A DNA stretch of 14,813 nt, from NCBI GenBank assembly GCA_030150585.1, contig JASLFM010000117.1, forward strand, positions 1 through 14,813, given 5' to 3'. The stretch is from Acidovorax sp. GTDB taxonomy: Bacteria > Pseudomonadota > Gammaproteobacteria > Burkholderiales > Burkholderiaceae_C. The position numbers and the translations under genes were made by a program. Below the pieces are notes generated by a model, which searched no databases, was not told where the DNA came from, and saw only the letters and a program-made list of their open reading frames with translations. Position 1 is the stretch's first letter. Every line of letters begins with the position of its first letter. Positions 6,018-13,729 of this stretch are shown one piece after another.

Positions 6018-9000
6018 TTACTTCAATTGCCGCCAACCCGGGCGCAGCGTCAACTCGGGCAGTTTGGCGAGTTTGTCCACCTTGCCATCGTTGCCCTTGC
6101 GGACTTGCTGGGTCTTGGTGCCAAACCGCAATTCCTTGCTCGATGCCGTCATGCGTGCATAGTTCTTGCCACCGCTCATGTCCGAGGCGTTGTAGAGGCC
6201 GTCCCCATTGACGTCCATGATGGGCGGCTTGGCGGTCGTTCCCGAGGCGATATTGACGAGCGTCCGGAATGGCTTGGCGGCCTGGGGCTGGGGTGCGCAT
6301 ACTTCCTCGCCGCTGGCCGTGGCACTTCCGGAGGCCGGCTTTTCGCTGATGATTTCCAGGATGTTGCTGCCGTCGTAGAAGTCGAAGCTCGTGGTCACAC
6401 GCTCCCCCGCCACTGGCAGATCCATGTACCAGCCTTTCTTGACCGTGCAACTCGTTTTGCCGGTGCAATCGTAATCCACGGCTTGACTAGTGAGCGTCCA
6501 GAACGAGCGGCCTGTGCTGTTGCCGCTCCCTGCTGTACCGGTGCCGGTACCACTATCTACGGTTTGGGCCTGTAGGACACTGCGGCCACTGACGGTAGCT
6601 GGAGTGGGGGAGGAGGTTTTGACTTTCACCTTGCCCTTGTTGTCGCCGGTGCTTTCGACCTCGTAGCGGGTGTTGTCCAGAATGGAGTAAACCGTCTGTG
6701 TCGAGGTGTCGGTCCGATCCCCCTCTGTCAAGTTCTGTCCTGTGCCGAAAGCGACCATCAACCCTCCAACGTCGCGGTTGGGACGTAGAACCGGCGGAGC
6801 CGTGATGGGCTGGCGGCTCGAACTGCCTGAGCTGTTGGTGTAAGTGGCAGTAAACAGGGGATTGCCACTGAATGCCACCCCCCATTGGGCTGCATCTACG
6901 TTGGAAATGTCGAATTTCCACATGTTGCCGCGCAGATCGCCTGCATAAACGAAGTCTGGCGTGCCATCGCCATTGACGTCGAGGAATTGCGGGGTGGACA
7001 AGCCATTGCCAACGGCTTCTGCAGTACCGGTGGCTGCGGCGGGAATCATTTGGAGCGACTTATCCCCATCCAGATACTGGATGAGCAGTACGGGCCGCTC
7101 ATTAACGCTGTTGTAGCCATTGCCCGTGATGTAGGCCCAGCGTCCATTGTTGGTGGGCGTGATTTGCAGTGCATGCTGCGTGTCGCTTTCGGCCACCACG
7201 GGGTTGCCAAAGATGTGGCCAATGTCCGGGTCGGCATTGGGATCCACGGGTTTCGCGGGCGGGGCGGCATCGTTTGCCGGTGCGGCCGTTTTGTCCATCA
7301 CCACAAGACTGGCCGCATTGGCTTCCGTAAAATTGGTGGTTGGGGCTGGCACCGAGGAAGAGCTGTCCTCCGGCCCAGGCTTGGTGACGTCGAGCACGAA
7401 AAATCCCCTGCCGCCAGCCCCCAATGTCCCCACGAGGTAGGTACGCCAGTCCGCCGTATCGGCGGTGCCAAGATTGACATCGCCCGACAGTGGCGAACCG
7501 TCTACATAGTATCGGTGTGTATAGCTGCTGTCGGTAAGCTGGGAGATGTTTTGGACCACTCCGTGGGGCACATAGGCAATTTTTTCCGTGCCATCCTTTG
7601 CGGAAAAACCATGCAGCATGCCATCGTTGCCGCCTACGTACAGCATGGGCAGGCGCCCCCGGTTATTGCTAGCGAATGTCTTGTAGGAACTTGTGGCATA
7701 GCCATTGGCAGGTGATCCCACATACCAGATGGCGGAATTGACGATGTCGCCCTGGCGGCTCTTGCGATTGCGAAACGTGGCACCGGTGTTGCCGGTGCTG
7801 GCTTCTTTGGTGCGATCGCCGCGAATGAAGTTAAGCCGGTCTTCCCCTTTGCCGTCGCCCGCGATGGCTGTCGCAATCTGGGCCGTCGTGCCAGTTCCCA
7901 CGGTTCCATTGTTGAGCCACATGCGTTGTGATGCTCCGGTCGTGGAATTGGTCAGATTGCTCCACTTGAAGGAAATACCTTGGGGGGTGGATTTGTACTT
8001 GTCGTAGGTCAGTATCAGCCGATTGGCCAGATTGGTAGGCGCGATTGCATCCAATATGTCGGCTGTGGATTTATTTTTGCTGGCACTGTTCAATCCCCAG
8101 TTAGTATTGGGTGTGGGGTTTCCTGATGTATCGATGGAGTCGGATGTTACATAGCCGTACCATCGGTTGTCATTGGATTTTGGATCGTCGGCGGCAATAT
8201 AGCTGGTTTGATATGATTGGGTGCCAACACGGCTCACAGAGCCAGATGCAGAAGTGAATCCAGAAATGGGTGCTGTTGTATCTACAATAATGTCATCAAA
8301 GATGTCGGAAAAAACACCAGTCAGATCGCCCGTAACAGGATAGTATTTCCCCCGGCTGTTGATGGCCATGTGCCACATTTCCTGAGGGCGAAAATCGTCA
8401 TAGTTGCTATCGGCAGCGTCGGATGTGACATCATCCCATTTGGTATTACCTACGGCAAGGCTGGCGAACCCTGTGTCGTACATGCCAAATATCCCGCCAG
8501 TCCATTGTGGAGATGTGGATGAATTTTCACAGTTTGTTTTGCTGCTGCCCGTGTAGTTCGAGCAAGCTTTTCCGTTGTAAGTGGATGACGAGGCCCCTCC
8601 AATTTTCGACAAAGTACTGGCGGTAGGGCCATAGCCAATGGTGTATTGCACCAAGTGCTGCCACTCGGCAGGATCATTTCTTGGATTCCAATATTCACTG
8701 AATGTGACGGATTTAGCGTTGCTGCCCGTTCCATTGGTGAAGGTTTCAGTCCCCGTTTTTCTTATCTTTGGGATGACTGCATTGTCAATGGATGGTTGCA
8801 GATCTGTCGCCCAGAAATAAAATGCGATATCCGCCATGGTCGGATAGGCATAGTATGTAAACGTGTAATTCGGTTTGGATTGGGTGCCGTTATTGCCACT
8901 TCTGGTATTTACGACCTTGGTGCCATAGCTATCCCGGTAGATCAAGGTTTGATCCTGGGTAGGGTCAGTGGGGGGGGTGACAGAGTACGCCTGAACGCCA

Positions 9001-9761
9001 TAGGGGGAGGCGGGGTGTGTGCTGCTGGCAGGAGCTGGGGTGGGCAATGCAGCAATGGCTGTGCCGTCGTAATTGCTTACAGTAACGTTGTTGGTCGGGT
9101 CGGTTGGGGCTGTGGTGCTGTTGTTGGTCTTGGTGCCCAACTTCATGTCGTTCTCGAAGGAGGTGCCTGTAAGGCCAGCATCACTGTATTTAAAATTCCA
9201 GCCGCCATCGGTCAGGAATATGTGGTAAGCGCGGCGGCAGGCGAGGGGTGCGCTATCAGCTGTGCCAGGGGTGGCGTTCCACGGACTGTTTGCTCCGGTG
9301 GTTTGCAAATACTTGCCCGCATTCCAAACTAAAACTTGTGATGGAGTGGTGCCTGTCGCGGTAAGTTGATTGAGCCAAGTGCTGAAGTTGGTTTTTTGGG
9401 TGCCAGAAAACTTGGCCATTGTATTTTTGTTGCCGCAACCGCCAGCATTCGATGGAATGCCATTGCAGGCAAAAGATTGCCAGGCAAGGCGAAATTGGTC
9501 ATCGTATTTGGTGCTATTGATGAGGACGGTTTTCAAGCCATCCTGGACGTATTGGATACGGGTTTTTAGCCCGTCATCTTTGGTGCCCATACTGCCCGAT
9601 GTATCCACGGACAAAATCACATTCGGAATCGGGGCCTTGTATGCGGTGCCTGCAGGGTACTGGGCGAGCGATATCTGTGCTGCCTGGGCAATGGGTGAAG
9701 CCCAGATGGCAGCCACGAGAATGGCAAGGGCGGTGCGTTGCGGAAGGCGGACGGTTCGCAT
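6018..9761 (-). CDS. pilY1: Type IV pilus tip-associated adhesin PilY1 (PilC family)
   Basis: 1247 residues, slightly longer than P. aeruginosa PilY1. A signal peptide (1-27 or 28, cut near IAQA/AQ) sends it to the periplasm; it is thought to sit at the pilus tip or outer membrane and to act in pilus extension, adhesion and surface sensing. N-terminal vWA-like part: MIDAS D53-T-S-G-S57 and FLTDGG with Asp185. A Ser/Thr/Asn/Pro-rich variable stretch follows (about 220-330). The conserved PilC beta-propeller begins around 645: RGD at 647-649, NDGMLHGF at 712-719, and D928-V-N-G-D-G-T-P-D936, a calcium loop like that of P. aeruginosa PilY1. A second DxNxDGxxNxxD loop is at 1183-1194. Start: ATG at 9761, with GGAG eight bases upstream and a signal peptide right after; the frame opens 21 codons earlier. 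The first half is AT-richer than its neighbours. Confidence 0.95.
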   Translation of the reverse strand: MRTVRLPQRTALAILVAAIWASPIAQAAQISLAQYPAGTAYKAPIPNVILSVDTSGSMGTKDDGLKTRIQYVQDGLKTVLINSTKYDDQFRLAWQSFACNGIPSNAGGCGNKNTMAKFSGTQKTNFSTWLNQLTATGTTPSQVLVWNAGKYLQTTGANSPWNATPGTADSAPLACRRAYHIFLTDGGWNFKYSDAGLTGTSFENDMKLGTKTNNSTTAPTDPTNNVTVSNYDGTAIAALPTPAPASSTHPASPYGVQAYSVTPPTDPTQDQTLIYRDSYGTKVVNTRSGNNGTQSKPNYTFTYYAYPTMADIAFYFWATDLQPSIDNAVIPKIRKTGTETFTNGTGSNAKSVTFSEYWNPRNDPAEWQHLVQYTIGYGPTASTLSKIGGASSSTYNGKACSNYTGSSKTNCENSSTSPQWTGGIFGMYDTGFASLAVGNTKWDDVTSDAADSNYDDFRPQEMWHMAINSRGKYYPVTGDLTGVFSDIFDDIIVDTTAPISGFTSASGSVSRVGTQSYQTSYIAADDPKSNDNRWYGYVTSDSIDTSGNPTPNTNWGLNSASKNKSTADILDAIAPTNLANRLILTYDKYKSTPQGISFKWSNLTNSTTGASQRMWLNNGTVGTGTTAQIATAIAGDGKGEDRLNFIRGDRTKEASTGNTGATFRNRKSRQGDIVNSAIWYVGSPANGYATSSYKTFASNNRGRLPMLYVGGNDGMLHGFSAKDGTEKIAYVPHGVVQNISQLTDSSYTHRYYVDGSPLSGDVNLGTADTADWRTYLVGTLGAGGRGFFVLDVTKPGPEDSSSSVPAPTTNFTEANAASLVVMDKTAAPANDAAPPAKPVDPNADPDIGHIFGNPVVAESDTQHALQITPTNNGRWAYITGNGYNSVNERPVLLIQYLDGDKSLQMIPAAATGTAEAVGNGLSTPQFLDVNGDGTPDFVYAGDLRGNMWKFDISNVDAAQWGVAFSGNPLFTATYTNSSGSSSRQPITAPPVLRPNRDVGGLMVAFGTGQNLTEGDRTDTSTQTVYSILDNTRYEVESTGDNKGKVKVKTSSPTPATVSGRSVLQAQTVDSGTGTGTAGSGNSTGRSFWTLTSQAVDYDCTGKTSCTVKKGWYMDLPVAGERVTTSFDFYDGSNILEIISEKPASGSATASGEEVCAPQPQAAKPFRTLVNIASGTTAKPPIMDVNGDGLYNASDMSGGKNYARMTASSKELRFGTKTQQVRKGNDGKVDKLAKLPELTLRPGWRQLK
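8970..8977 (-). repeat. C(8) homopolymer (G8 on the + strand) within pilY1
   Basis: Eight consecutive C on the coding strand encode part of T262-P263-P264 in the variable region between the vWA-like part and the conserved C-terminal domain. A length change would truncate PilY1 after about a fifth of its length. The sequence shown is in frame. Confidence 0.9.
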
Positions 9762-9830
9762 GGCAAAACTCCAATATGGTGTTCGAATTGGAAGGCTTGG
9801 GTAGTTTGCAGCAGGGCTACTCACGAGCAG

Positions 9831-10619
9831 CTATTCGGCAACCTGCAGGGATAACGTGGATTGCAGCACCACTTCGCTGCTTGGCTTGTTGCCGCGGGCC
9901 AGCGCGGTGATGCGGTAAACCCATAACTTTTTGCGTGCCGGCGCAAAACGCTCGACGTTGGAGCCGGCAGGCATTCCGGCCAGCAGGGATACATTGGGGT
10001 CTACATAGGGCAGTACTTCCACCCAGTACCAGGCGCCTTTGCCTGCACCTTTTTCGGCGAGTATGGGGTTCGCCGTTGCTTCGGCGCTGGCTCCAGTGAA
10101 CTGGCCGTATCGCGCGCCCACATTGTCTGCAGTCATGGCTGCGATGGTGGTGCTGTCGTTCCAGAAATCTTGCACGCCAGTGCGTTTCTGGCAAATGCCC
10201 TTGTAGCATTTGGTAGTGGGCTGCTTGATTTCTATGGTGGACAGCAGGTTCTCAAGGTCTTTGGTTTCGATGTCGAAATACACCTCGGCTCCAGGAGTGC
10301 CTGTGGTGGCTGGAGGGACGGGGGGCTGTGGTGGAGGGCGGCAGACATCGGAATTGCCCGAAACCAAGGTGCACGCGGTCCCATCAGGCTTGACACCGCG
10401 AATGTCGAATTCGGCGTCTTGTAACATGGCCTGTGCGGCCTCGAAGGCGCGGCGGTAGTCCGCATCGTTGCCCACGAGGATTTCATTGAACAGCGCACTG
10501 CGGGCTGCCCACAGTGCCAGCAGCATGGACAGCATGACGAAGACAATGACGACATACAGCGCTATGCCGCGCTGGCTGTGGCGACTGGCTGGCTTGGGTG
10601 GAATGGGTATGGCTTGCAT
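9831..10619 (-). CDS. pilX: Type IV pilus minor pilin PilX
   Basis: 262 residues. The N-terminus HSQRGIALYVVIVFVMLSMLLALWAARSA is the PilX N-terminal prepilin-like segment, with a probable cut after Gly18. The +5 position of the mature form is Val, not Glu, as is common for PilX/GspK-type subunits that cap the minor-pilin complex. NEILVGNDADYRRAFEAAQAMLQDAE (about 45-70) is a family hallmark, and the C-terminus ends in YRITALARGNKPSSEVVLQST, the usual PilX tail. A proline-rich insert follows Cys93 (RPPPQPPVPP). Cysteines at 83, 93, 138 and 143 could pair. It lies 32 bases after pilW and 69 before pilY1, in the same operon. No clear ribosome site precedes the ATG at 10619. PilX works with PilV, PilW, FimU and PilE to prime pilus assembly and hold PilY1. 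Confidence 0.9.
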   Translation of the reverse strand: MQAIPIPPKPASRHSQRGIALYVVIVFVMLSMLLALWAARSALFNEILVGNDADYRRAFEAAQAMLQDAEFDIRGVKPDGTACTLVSGNSDVCRPPPQPPVPPATTGTPGAEVYFDIETKDLENLLSTIEIKQPTTKCYKGICQKRTGVQDFWNDSTTIAAMTADNVGARYGQFTGASAEATANPILAEKGAGKGAWYWVEVLPYVDPNVSLLAGMPAGSNVERFAPARKKLWVYRITALARGNKPSSEVVLQSTLSLQVAE

Positions 10620-10651
10620 GATGAGATGCGCTTTCAGGCAGGTGGGCTAGG

Positions 10652-11545
10652 TCACATTTGCCCTTGACTGCGGATCTGGTAGACGTTGCGGAAGACCATC
10701 TTGAGGCGATCTCCGTAAGAAGTGGATGCCCCGCTGCAATTGGTGTACGTGGCACCCGTGGTGGGGATGGATTCGGTGCCTGTGAGTTCAAGGCAGACCT
10801 CCACCGCATAAACGTTGTTCCAGCCGCCCGCTGCGCTGGCAGCGTTGGCGATGACGCCAGAAGCCGGGAGGTACTGCAGATTGGTGGTGTTGGGCGACTG
10901 CTGTACATAACGCACCTGCATGTCGGTCACGTTGCCGATGATGGCCTGTCCACCACCGCCGCCCGCGCCAACGCATACCAGTTCGTTCGTGGAGGCGTTA
11001 CGCTGGAACTTGCTGCTGAGCACGGGTGTGGTGCCCAGGCTGCCGCTGGCGGCCAGGGCCGGGTTTTGCCCCAGGCAGTCGCGCAACAGGGATGTGGGGG
11101 CGGACGCAGCAGTGGTCGATTCGGTGTAATTCTGGTAGCCGACGGTGAAGCTGGGCGTGGTGTCGGCCACCAGGGTGCTGGAGGCGCGGTCGAATGGCGG
11201 ACGTGCTCCGGTGGGGTCGGGGGCATCGAAAGCCACAGGGCCCATTGCGGGGTTGGCCCCCGATGCTGGGGTGAGCACGATGCTGGGGTTGAGGTTTAGC
11301 TCCAGGCTGCCGGCCTGCCGGATCTGCTGGCCGATGACCCGGAAGGCGTAGGCCGCCTGCTGCTGCAGGGAGGTGGCCTCCGACACTGTGCCGGAGATGC
11401 CTCGCGATGCCATGAGTGCCCCCAGGGCCACTGCGACAACGATCAGACCGACGGCGATGCCGACCATGAGCTCAATCAGCGTCACGCCTTGCTGGTGGGG
11501 GAGCGCGCGTGCGGCGGGCATGGAAGAGGCGGGGTGTTGGTTCAT
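10652..11545 (-). CDS. pilW: Type IV pilus minor pilin PilW
   Basis: 297 residues. The prepilin leader MNQHPASSMPAARALPHQQG is cut after Gly20, and the mature N-terminus VTLIE carries Glu5 (residue 25). A hydrophobic helix ELMVGIAVGLIVVAVALGAL is followed by TVSEATSLQQQAAYAFRVIGQQIRQAG, characteristic of PilW. The C-terminal third has the family signature DRLKMVFRNVYQIR. Start: the ATG at 11545 gives a normal leader length; the frame runs up to 11647 inside pilV, but that extension has no prepilin sense. It starts 10 bases after the pilV stop, consistent with one polycistronic message. PilW is a large globular pilin of the tip complex. A Gly/Ala/Ser-rich middle and several cysteines are present. 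Confidence 0.92.
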   Translation of the reverse strand: MNQHPASSMPAARALPHQQGVTLIELMVGIAVGLIVVAVALGALMASRGISGTVSEATSLQQQAAYAFRVIGQQIRQAGSLELNLNPSIVLTPASGANPAMGPVAFDAPDPTGARPPFDRASSTLVADTTPSFTVGYQNYTESTTAASAPTSLLRDCLGQNPALAASGSLGTTPVLSSKFQRNASTNELVCVGAGGGGGQAIIGNVTDMQVRYVQQSPNTTNLQYLPASGVIANAASAAGGWNNVYAVEVCLELTGTESIPTTGATYTNCSGASTSYGDRLKMVFRNVYQIRSQGQM

Positions 11546-11555
11546 GGGCTCACAC

Positions 11556-12197
11556 TCAATTGGGACAGTACAGCGTGCCACCACCCACTCCCCATGGGGT
11601 GCAGCGCTGCGTGGGCTGGATGTATTGCAGGTGACAGAGACGATCACTGGGGCAACTCACCGTCTCGTCCGCCGAGTTCGTGCCGGATACGGCCAAGGGG
11701 GTGGTAAGCGCCGTTAAATCGGTTGTACTGAAGCTCTGGCCAGTCTGGTTGTAGCGGTTCTCTTGCCAGCCGATCATGACGCCTAGTTGGCGGGGGCCGC
11801 CCTTGGGAATGAATACGGCTGTTTTGGCTCCCGGCAGCATCTGGTCCACCCTGAAGCGCCACCGCTTGATATCGCAGGAAGCCAAATCAGAAGGGCTACA
11901 AGCGGTGCTTGTGCAACAGTCGCTGGTGTCGGTCGGGAGTGCGTCGGTCAGCGCCACCTTGTAGCTACTCAGATTGCTGAGCGCATCCGGGTTGTTCTGC
12001 AGCCGCTCGCCCAGATCCTCGATCAGTCGGATGGCTTGTGCGCGCCGCACGCCCGACTGGGTGTCGGTGAGTGTGCGCATCTGCACGCCAAGGATGCCGA
12101 GGATGCCTAGAGTCATGACCACGATGGCGACCAGGGCCTCAATCAAGCTGACGCCCTTTTGTGTTTGTGGCGACGATGGGGCTGTCACTTTGTGCAT
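11556..12197 (-). CDS. pilV: Type IV pilus minor pilin PilV
   Basis: 213 residues. The leader MHKVTAPSSPQTQKG is cut after Gly15, and the mature N-terminus VSLIE carries Glu5 (residue 20). The helix EALVAIVVMTLGILGILGVQ, then RRAQAIRLIEDLGERLQNNPDAL, matches the PilV family. A cysteine cluster (DCCTSTACSPSDLASCD, about 92-108) and a C-terminal CTPWGVGGGTLYC loop suggest disulfides. Start: ATG at 12197 with GAGG eight bases upstream. The first 13 bases overlap the 3' end of the fimU-like gene, so translation is probably coupled. In P. aeruginosa PilV pairs with PilW, PilX, FimU and PilE in the priming complex. Confidence 0.92.
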   Translation of the reverse strand: MHKVTAPSSPQTQKGVSLIEALVAIVVMTLGILGILGVQMRTLTDTQSGVRRAQAIRLIEDLGERLQNNPDALSNLSSYKVALTDALPTDTSDCCTSTACSPSDLASCDIKRWRFRVDQMLPGAKTAVFIPKGGPRQLGVMIGWQENRYNQTGQSFSTTDLTALTTPLAVSGTNSADETVSCPSDRLCHLQYIQPTQRCTPWGVGGGTLYCPN

Positions 12198-12748
12198 GGA
12201 ACGTCCTCGATGACTTTGATGCGCCCACCCGCTGCCATGCAGATGCCTCGGGTGGCTGGGGATGCGATGCCTGTGGGCTCGGGAGAGATGGCGAAACCTT
12301 TGGCATTGAGGCCGTCCATCTTTCCAAAGCTGTTGACGGAGATGTCGCCGGCACCGGACTGGTGGGTGACGTTGATATTGCGGGGCGTCAGCGTGGTTTG
12401 CAGGATTTCTTCACTGGCTTCCCTTTTACTGTTTCCGTTACTGTCGACGAAAACGATCCAGCCGCAGCCCCAGTCCTGCTTGGTGCTGGCGAGTTGGCAT
12501 CCCGCAGTGCCGTTAGGCAGTTTCTCGATACCGATTTTTTTCCCGCGTTTGATGGCCTCGGCCCGGGCGAAGTACAGCGTGTTGACCAAGGATTCGGTGA
12601 CGGTACGCACGCGCCAGCGCTCGACAAGTGCCGTGAACCGCGGGCCCGCCAGCATGGCCAGCGCCGCCAGAATGGTCACCACCACCATGAGTTCGATGCT
12701 GGTGAATCCCTGCGGGCGGGTGGCTGGGGCGATGCTGCCTATCAACAT
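12185..12748 (-). CDS. GspH/FimT-family minor pilin, FimU-like by position
   Basis: 187 residues. The leader MLIGSIAPATRPQG is cut after Gly14; the mature N-terminus FTSIE has Glu5 (residue 19). ALVERWRVRTVTESLVNTLYFARAEAIKRG (about 40-69) is the GspH/FimT core, with a Cys pair QDWGCGW and C170...C185 near the end. The C-terminal motif GRIK (175-178) between those cysteines resembles the GRxR motif reported for DNA binding in FimT of naturally competent bacteria, with Lys in place of the second Arg. Start: ATG at 12748 with AGGAA a few bases upstream; the frame extends to 12796 inside the preceding gene. It overlaps the upstream paralogue by seven bases and pilV by 13. Position just before pilV suggests FimU, but FimT and FimU cannot be told apart with certainty by eye. 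Confidence 0.87.
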   Translation of the reverse strand: MLIGSIAPATRPQGFTSIELMVVVTILAALAMLAGPRFTALVERWRVRTVTESLVNTLYFARAEAIKRGKKIGIEKLPNGTAGCQLASTKQDWGCGWIVFVDSNGNSKREASEEILQTTLTPRNINVTHQSGAGDISVNSFGKMDGLNAKGFAISPEPTGIASPATRGICMAAGGRIKVIEDVPCTK

Positions 12749-13335
12749 GTATCGCTTCCTTTCTTCTGCTGGATCCGCCCGCCGGTCCCGGCGCACAGCC
12801 TGGTCGCACTACTGGCGGTGGAGTCTTTGCCTTGTGGAGTGAGCAGAAAATCCATGGTGCTCGGGGTGGTCGCACCGCTGGTGTGCGTCAGCATTCCCCA
12901 GCGGTCCACGGATATCAGTCCGGTGCTACCGGTCAGCGTGATGCTCAGCCGCGTAGGGGCCGAGCCGGTTTGCAGGTCGCACTCGTTGGGGGTGCTTGAG
13001 GCGCTGCATGTGTCCTGGGTGCCGTTGCGATTGGCGTCGAAGAACACATGCCACCCGCAACTCCAATCAGAGTTGCCAGAGGATGTGCACCCGCCATTGC
13101 TGGCGTTTCTGGCGAGGATGATGTCACCGCCTCGCTTGATGGCCTCGGAGCGGGCGTAATACAAGGCGGAGGTCAGGCTTTCCGTTGCATCGCGCACCCG
13201 CCAGCGCTCAATGATGGGAGTGAAACTAGGGGCGGCGAGGGCGGCCAGCACTGCCAGGATGCCCACGGTGACCATCAATTCGATGGCTGTGAAACCCCGG
13301 ATACGGGTGGCCGCAAAAGAGGAAGAGACGCGCAT
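12742..13335 (-). CDS. fimT: GspH/FimT-family minor pilin, first gene of the pilin cluster (FimT-like)
   Basis: 197 residues. The leader MRVSSSFAATRIRG is cut after Gly14, and the mature N-terminus FTAIE carries Glu5 (residue 19). The core PSFTPIIERWRVRDATESLTSALYYARSEAIKRG is very like the same stretch in the next gene, so the two are paralogues. The C-terminus has C181-A-G-T-G-G-R-I-Q followed by KK, ending with Cys197; the GGRI block between two cysteines is shared with the neighbour. A calcium-loop-like DANRNGTQD lies at 100-108. Start: ATG at 13335, giving a normal prepilin leader. There is no good Shine-Dalgarno; instead a perfect hairpin sits directly against the ATG. The stop overlaps the next gene by seven bases. 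Function: minor pilin of the priming complex, possibly a DNA-uptake pilin. Confidence 0.87.
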   Translation of the reverse strand: MRVSSSFAATRIRGFTAIELMVTVGILAVLAALAAPSFTPIIERWRVRDATESLTSALYYARSEAIKRGGDIILARNASNGGCTSSGNSDWSCGWHVFFDANRNGTQDTCSASSTPNECDLQTGSAPTRLSITLTGSTGLISVDRWGMLTHTSGATTPSTMDFLLTPQGKDSTASSATRLCAGTGGRIQQKKGSDTC

Positions 13336-13354
13336 GCGCCCATGCTATGGGCGC
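13336..13354 (-). repeat. Perfect inverted repeat directly before the fimT start codon
   Basis: Arms gcgcccat (13336-13343) and atgggcgc (13347-13354) are exact reverse complements around a three-base loop. The hairpin occupies the place where a ribosome site would lie for the ATG at 13335. In mRNA it could hinder or regulate translation; as DNA it could be a small operator. Confidence 0.6.
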
Positions 13355-13441
13355 CCCGCTCTATGGGTGGGTTGGCGGGGATAAATGGTTTTTGTTACTT
13401 GACGACCGGTTTTCTTGCGCCGGTTTCCAAATCCTACGTTT
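13355..13441. other. Leader region of the pilin cluster, no firm promoter seen
   Basis: This stretch, with the hairpin, makes the 106-base gap between fimT and the small secreted protein gene upstream of it. It holds an AT-rich patch (13381-13400), where a -10-like element could lie for minus-strand transcription, and a second copy of ctatggg (13361-13367; the first is 13345-13351). I cannot pair a convincing -35 and -10, and a sigma-54 site with correct spacing is not present. Confidence 0.35.
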
Positions 13442-13711
13442 TCAAGGTTTTGCGTACCCTAGGCAGGCCCCCGCATTGGGCAGGCCCTGGCATTCCCGGT
13501 AGAGCCTGCGGTCCCGTTCCGCTGCACTTTCCTCAGATGAACTGCGCGGTTGCTTGACTTTGGCAGGCCTTGTCGACGAGGCTTGTGCTGTGGCCTTCGC
13601 GCTCCCTTTGCGCTTGGCGAAGGTGGTTTGCGGGGCGCCAAGGCTCCATGCGAGCAGCAGGCACATAGCCCAGGTAGGGAGGCGTGGCGTGGTGGTGAGG
13701 GAGCGGAGCAT
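13442..13711 (-). CDS. Small secreted hypothetical protein
   Basis: 89 residues, function unknown. A basic N-terminus and a hydrophobic stretch (about 12-25, LPTWAMCLLLAWSL) look like a signal peptide with a cut near TTFA/KR. The mature part is highly basic and low-complexity (KRKGSAKATAQ... to about 57), followed by a more ordered segment SSEESAAERDRRLYRECQGLPNAGACLGYAKP with two cysteines (74 and 83), perhaps one disulfide. The ordered C-terminus argues that this is a real gene. Start: ATG at 13711, 18 bases from the oppositely oriented aminotransferase; the same frame stays open much further, but there it only shadows that gene. No clear ribosome site is visible. It lies upstream of the pilin cluster on the same strand (106 bases), so it could share the transcript, but nothing shows a role in pili. 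Confidence 0.65.
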   Translation of the reverse strand: MLRSLTTTPRLPTWAMCLLLAWSLGAPQTTFAKRKGSAKATAQASSTRPAKVKQPRSSSEESAAERDRRLYRECQGLPNAGACLGYAKP

Positions 13712-13729
13712 GGGATAGTCGGAAGTAGG

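Noticed and set aside
13407..13430. Sigma-54 type promoter (GG...GC) before the pilin cluster
   Set aside because: A TTGG...GCAAG pattern is visible on the minus strand, but the GG to GC distance is two bases too short.
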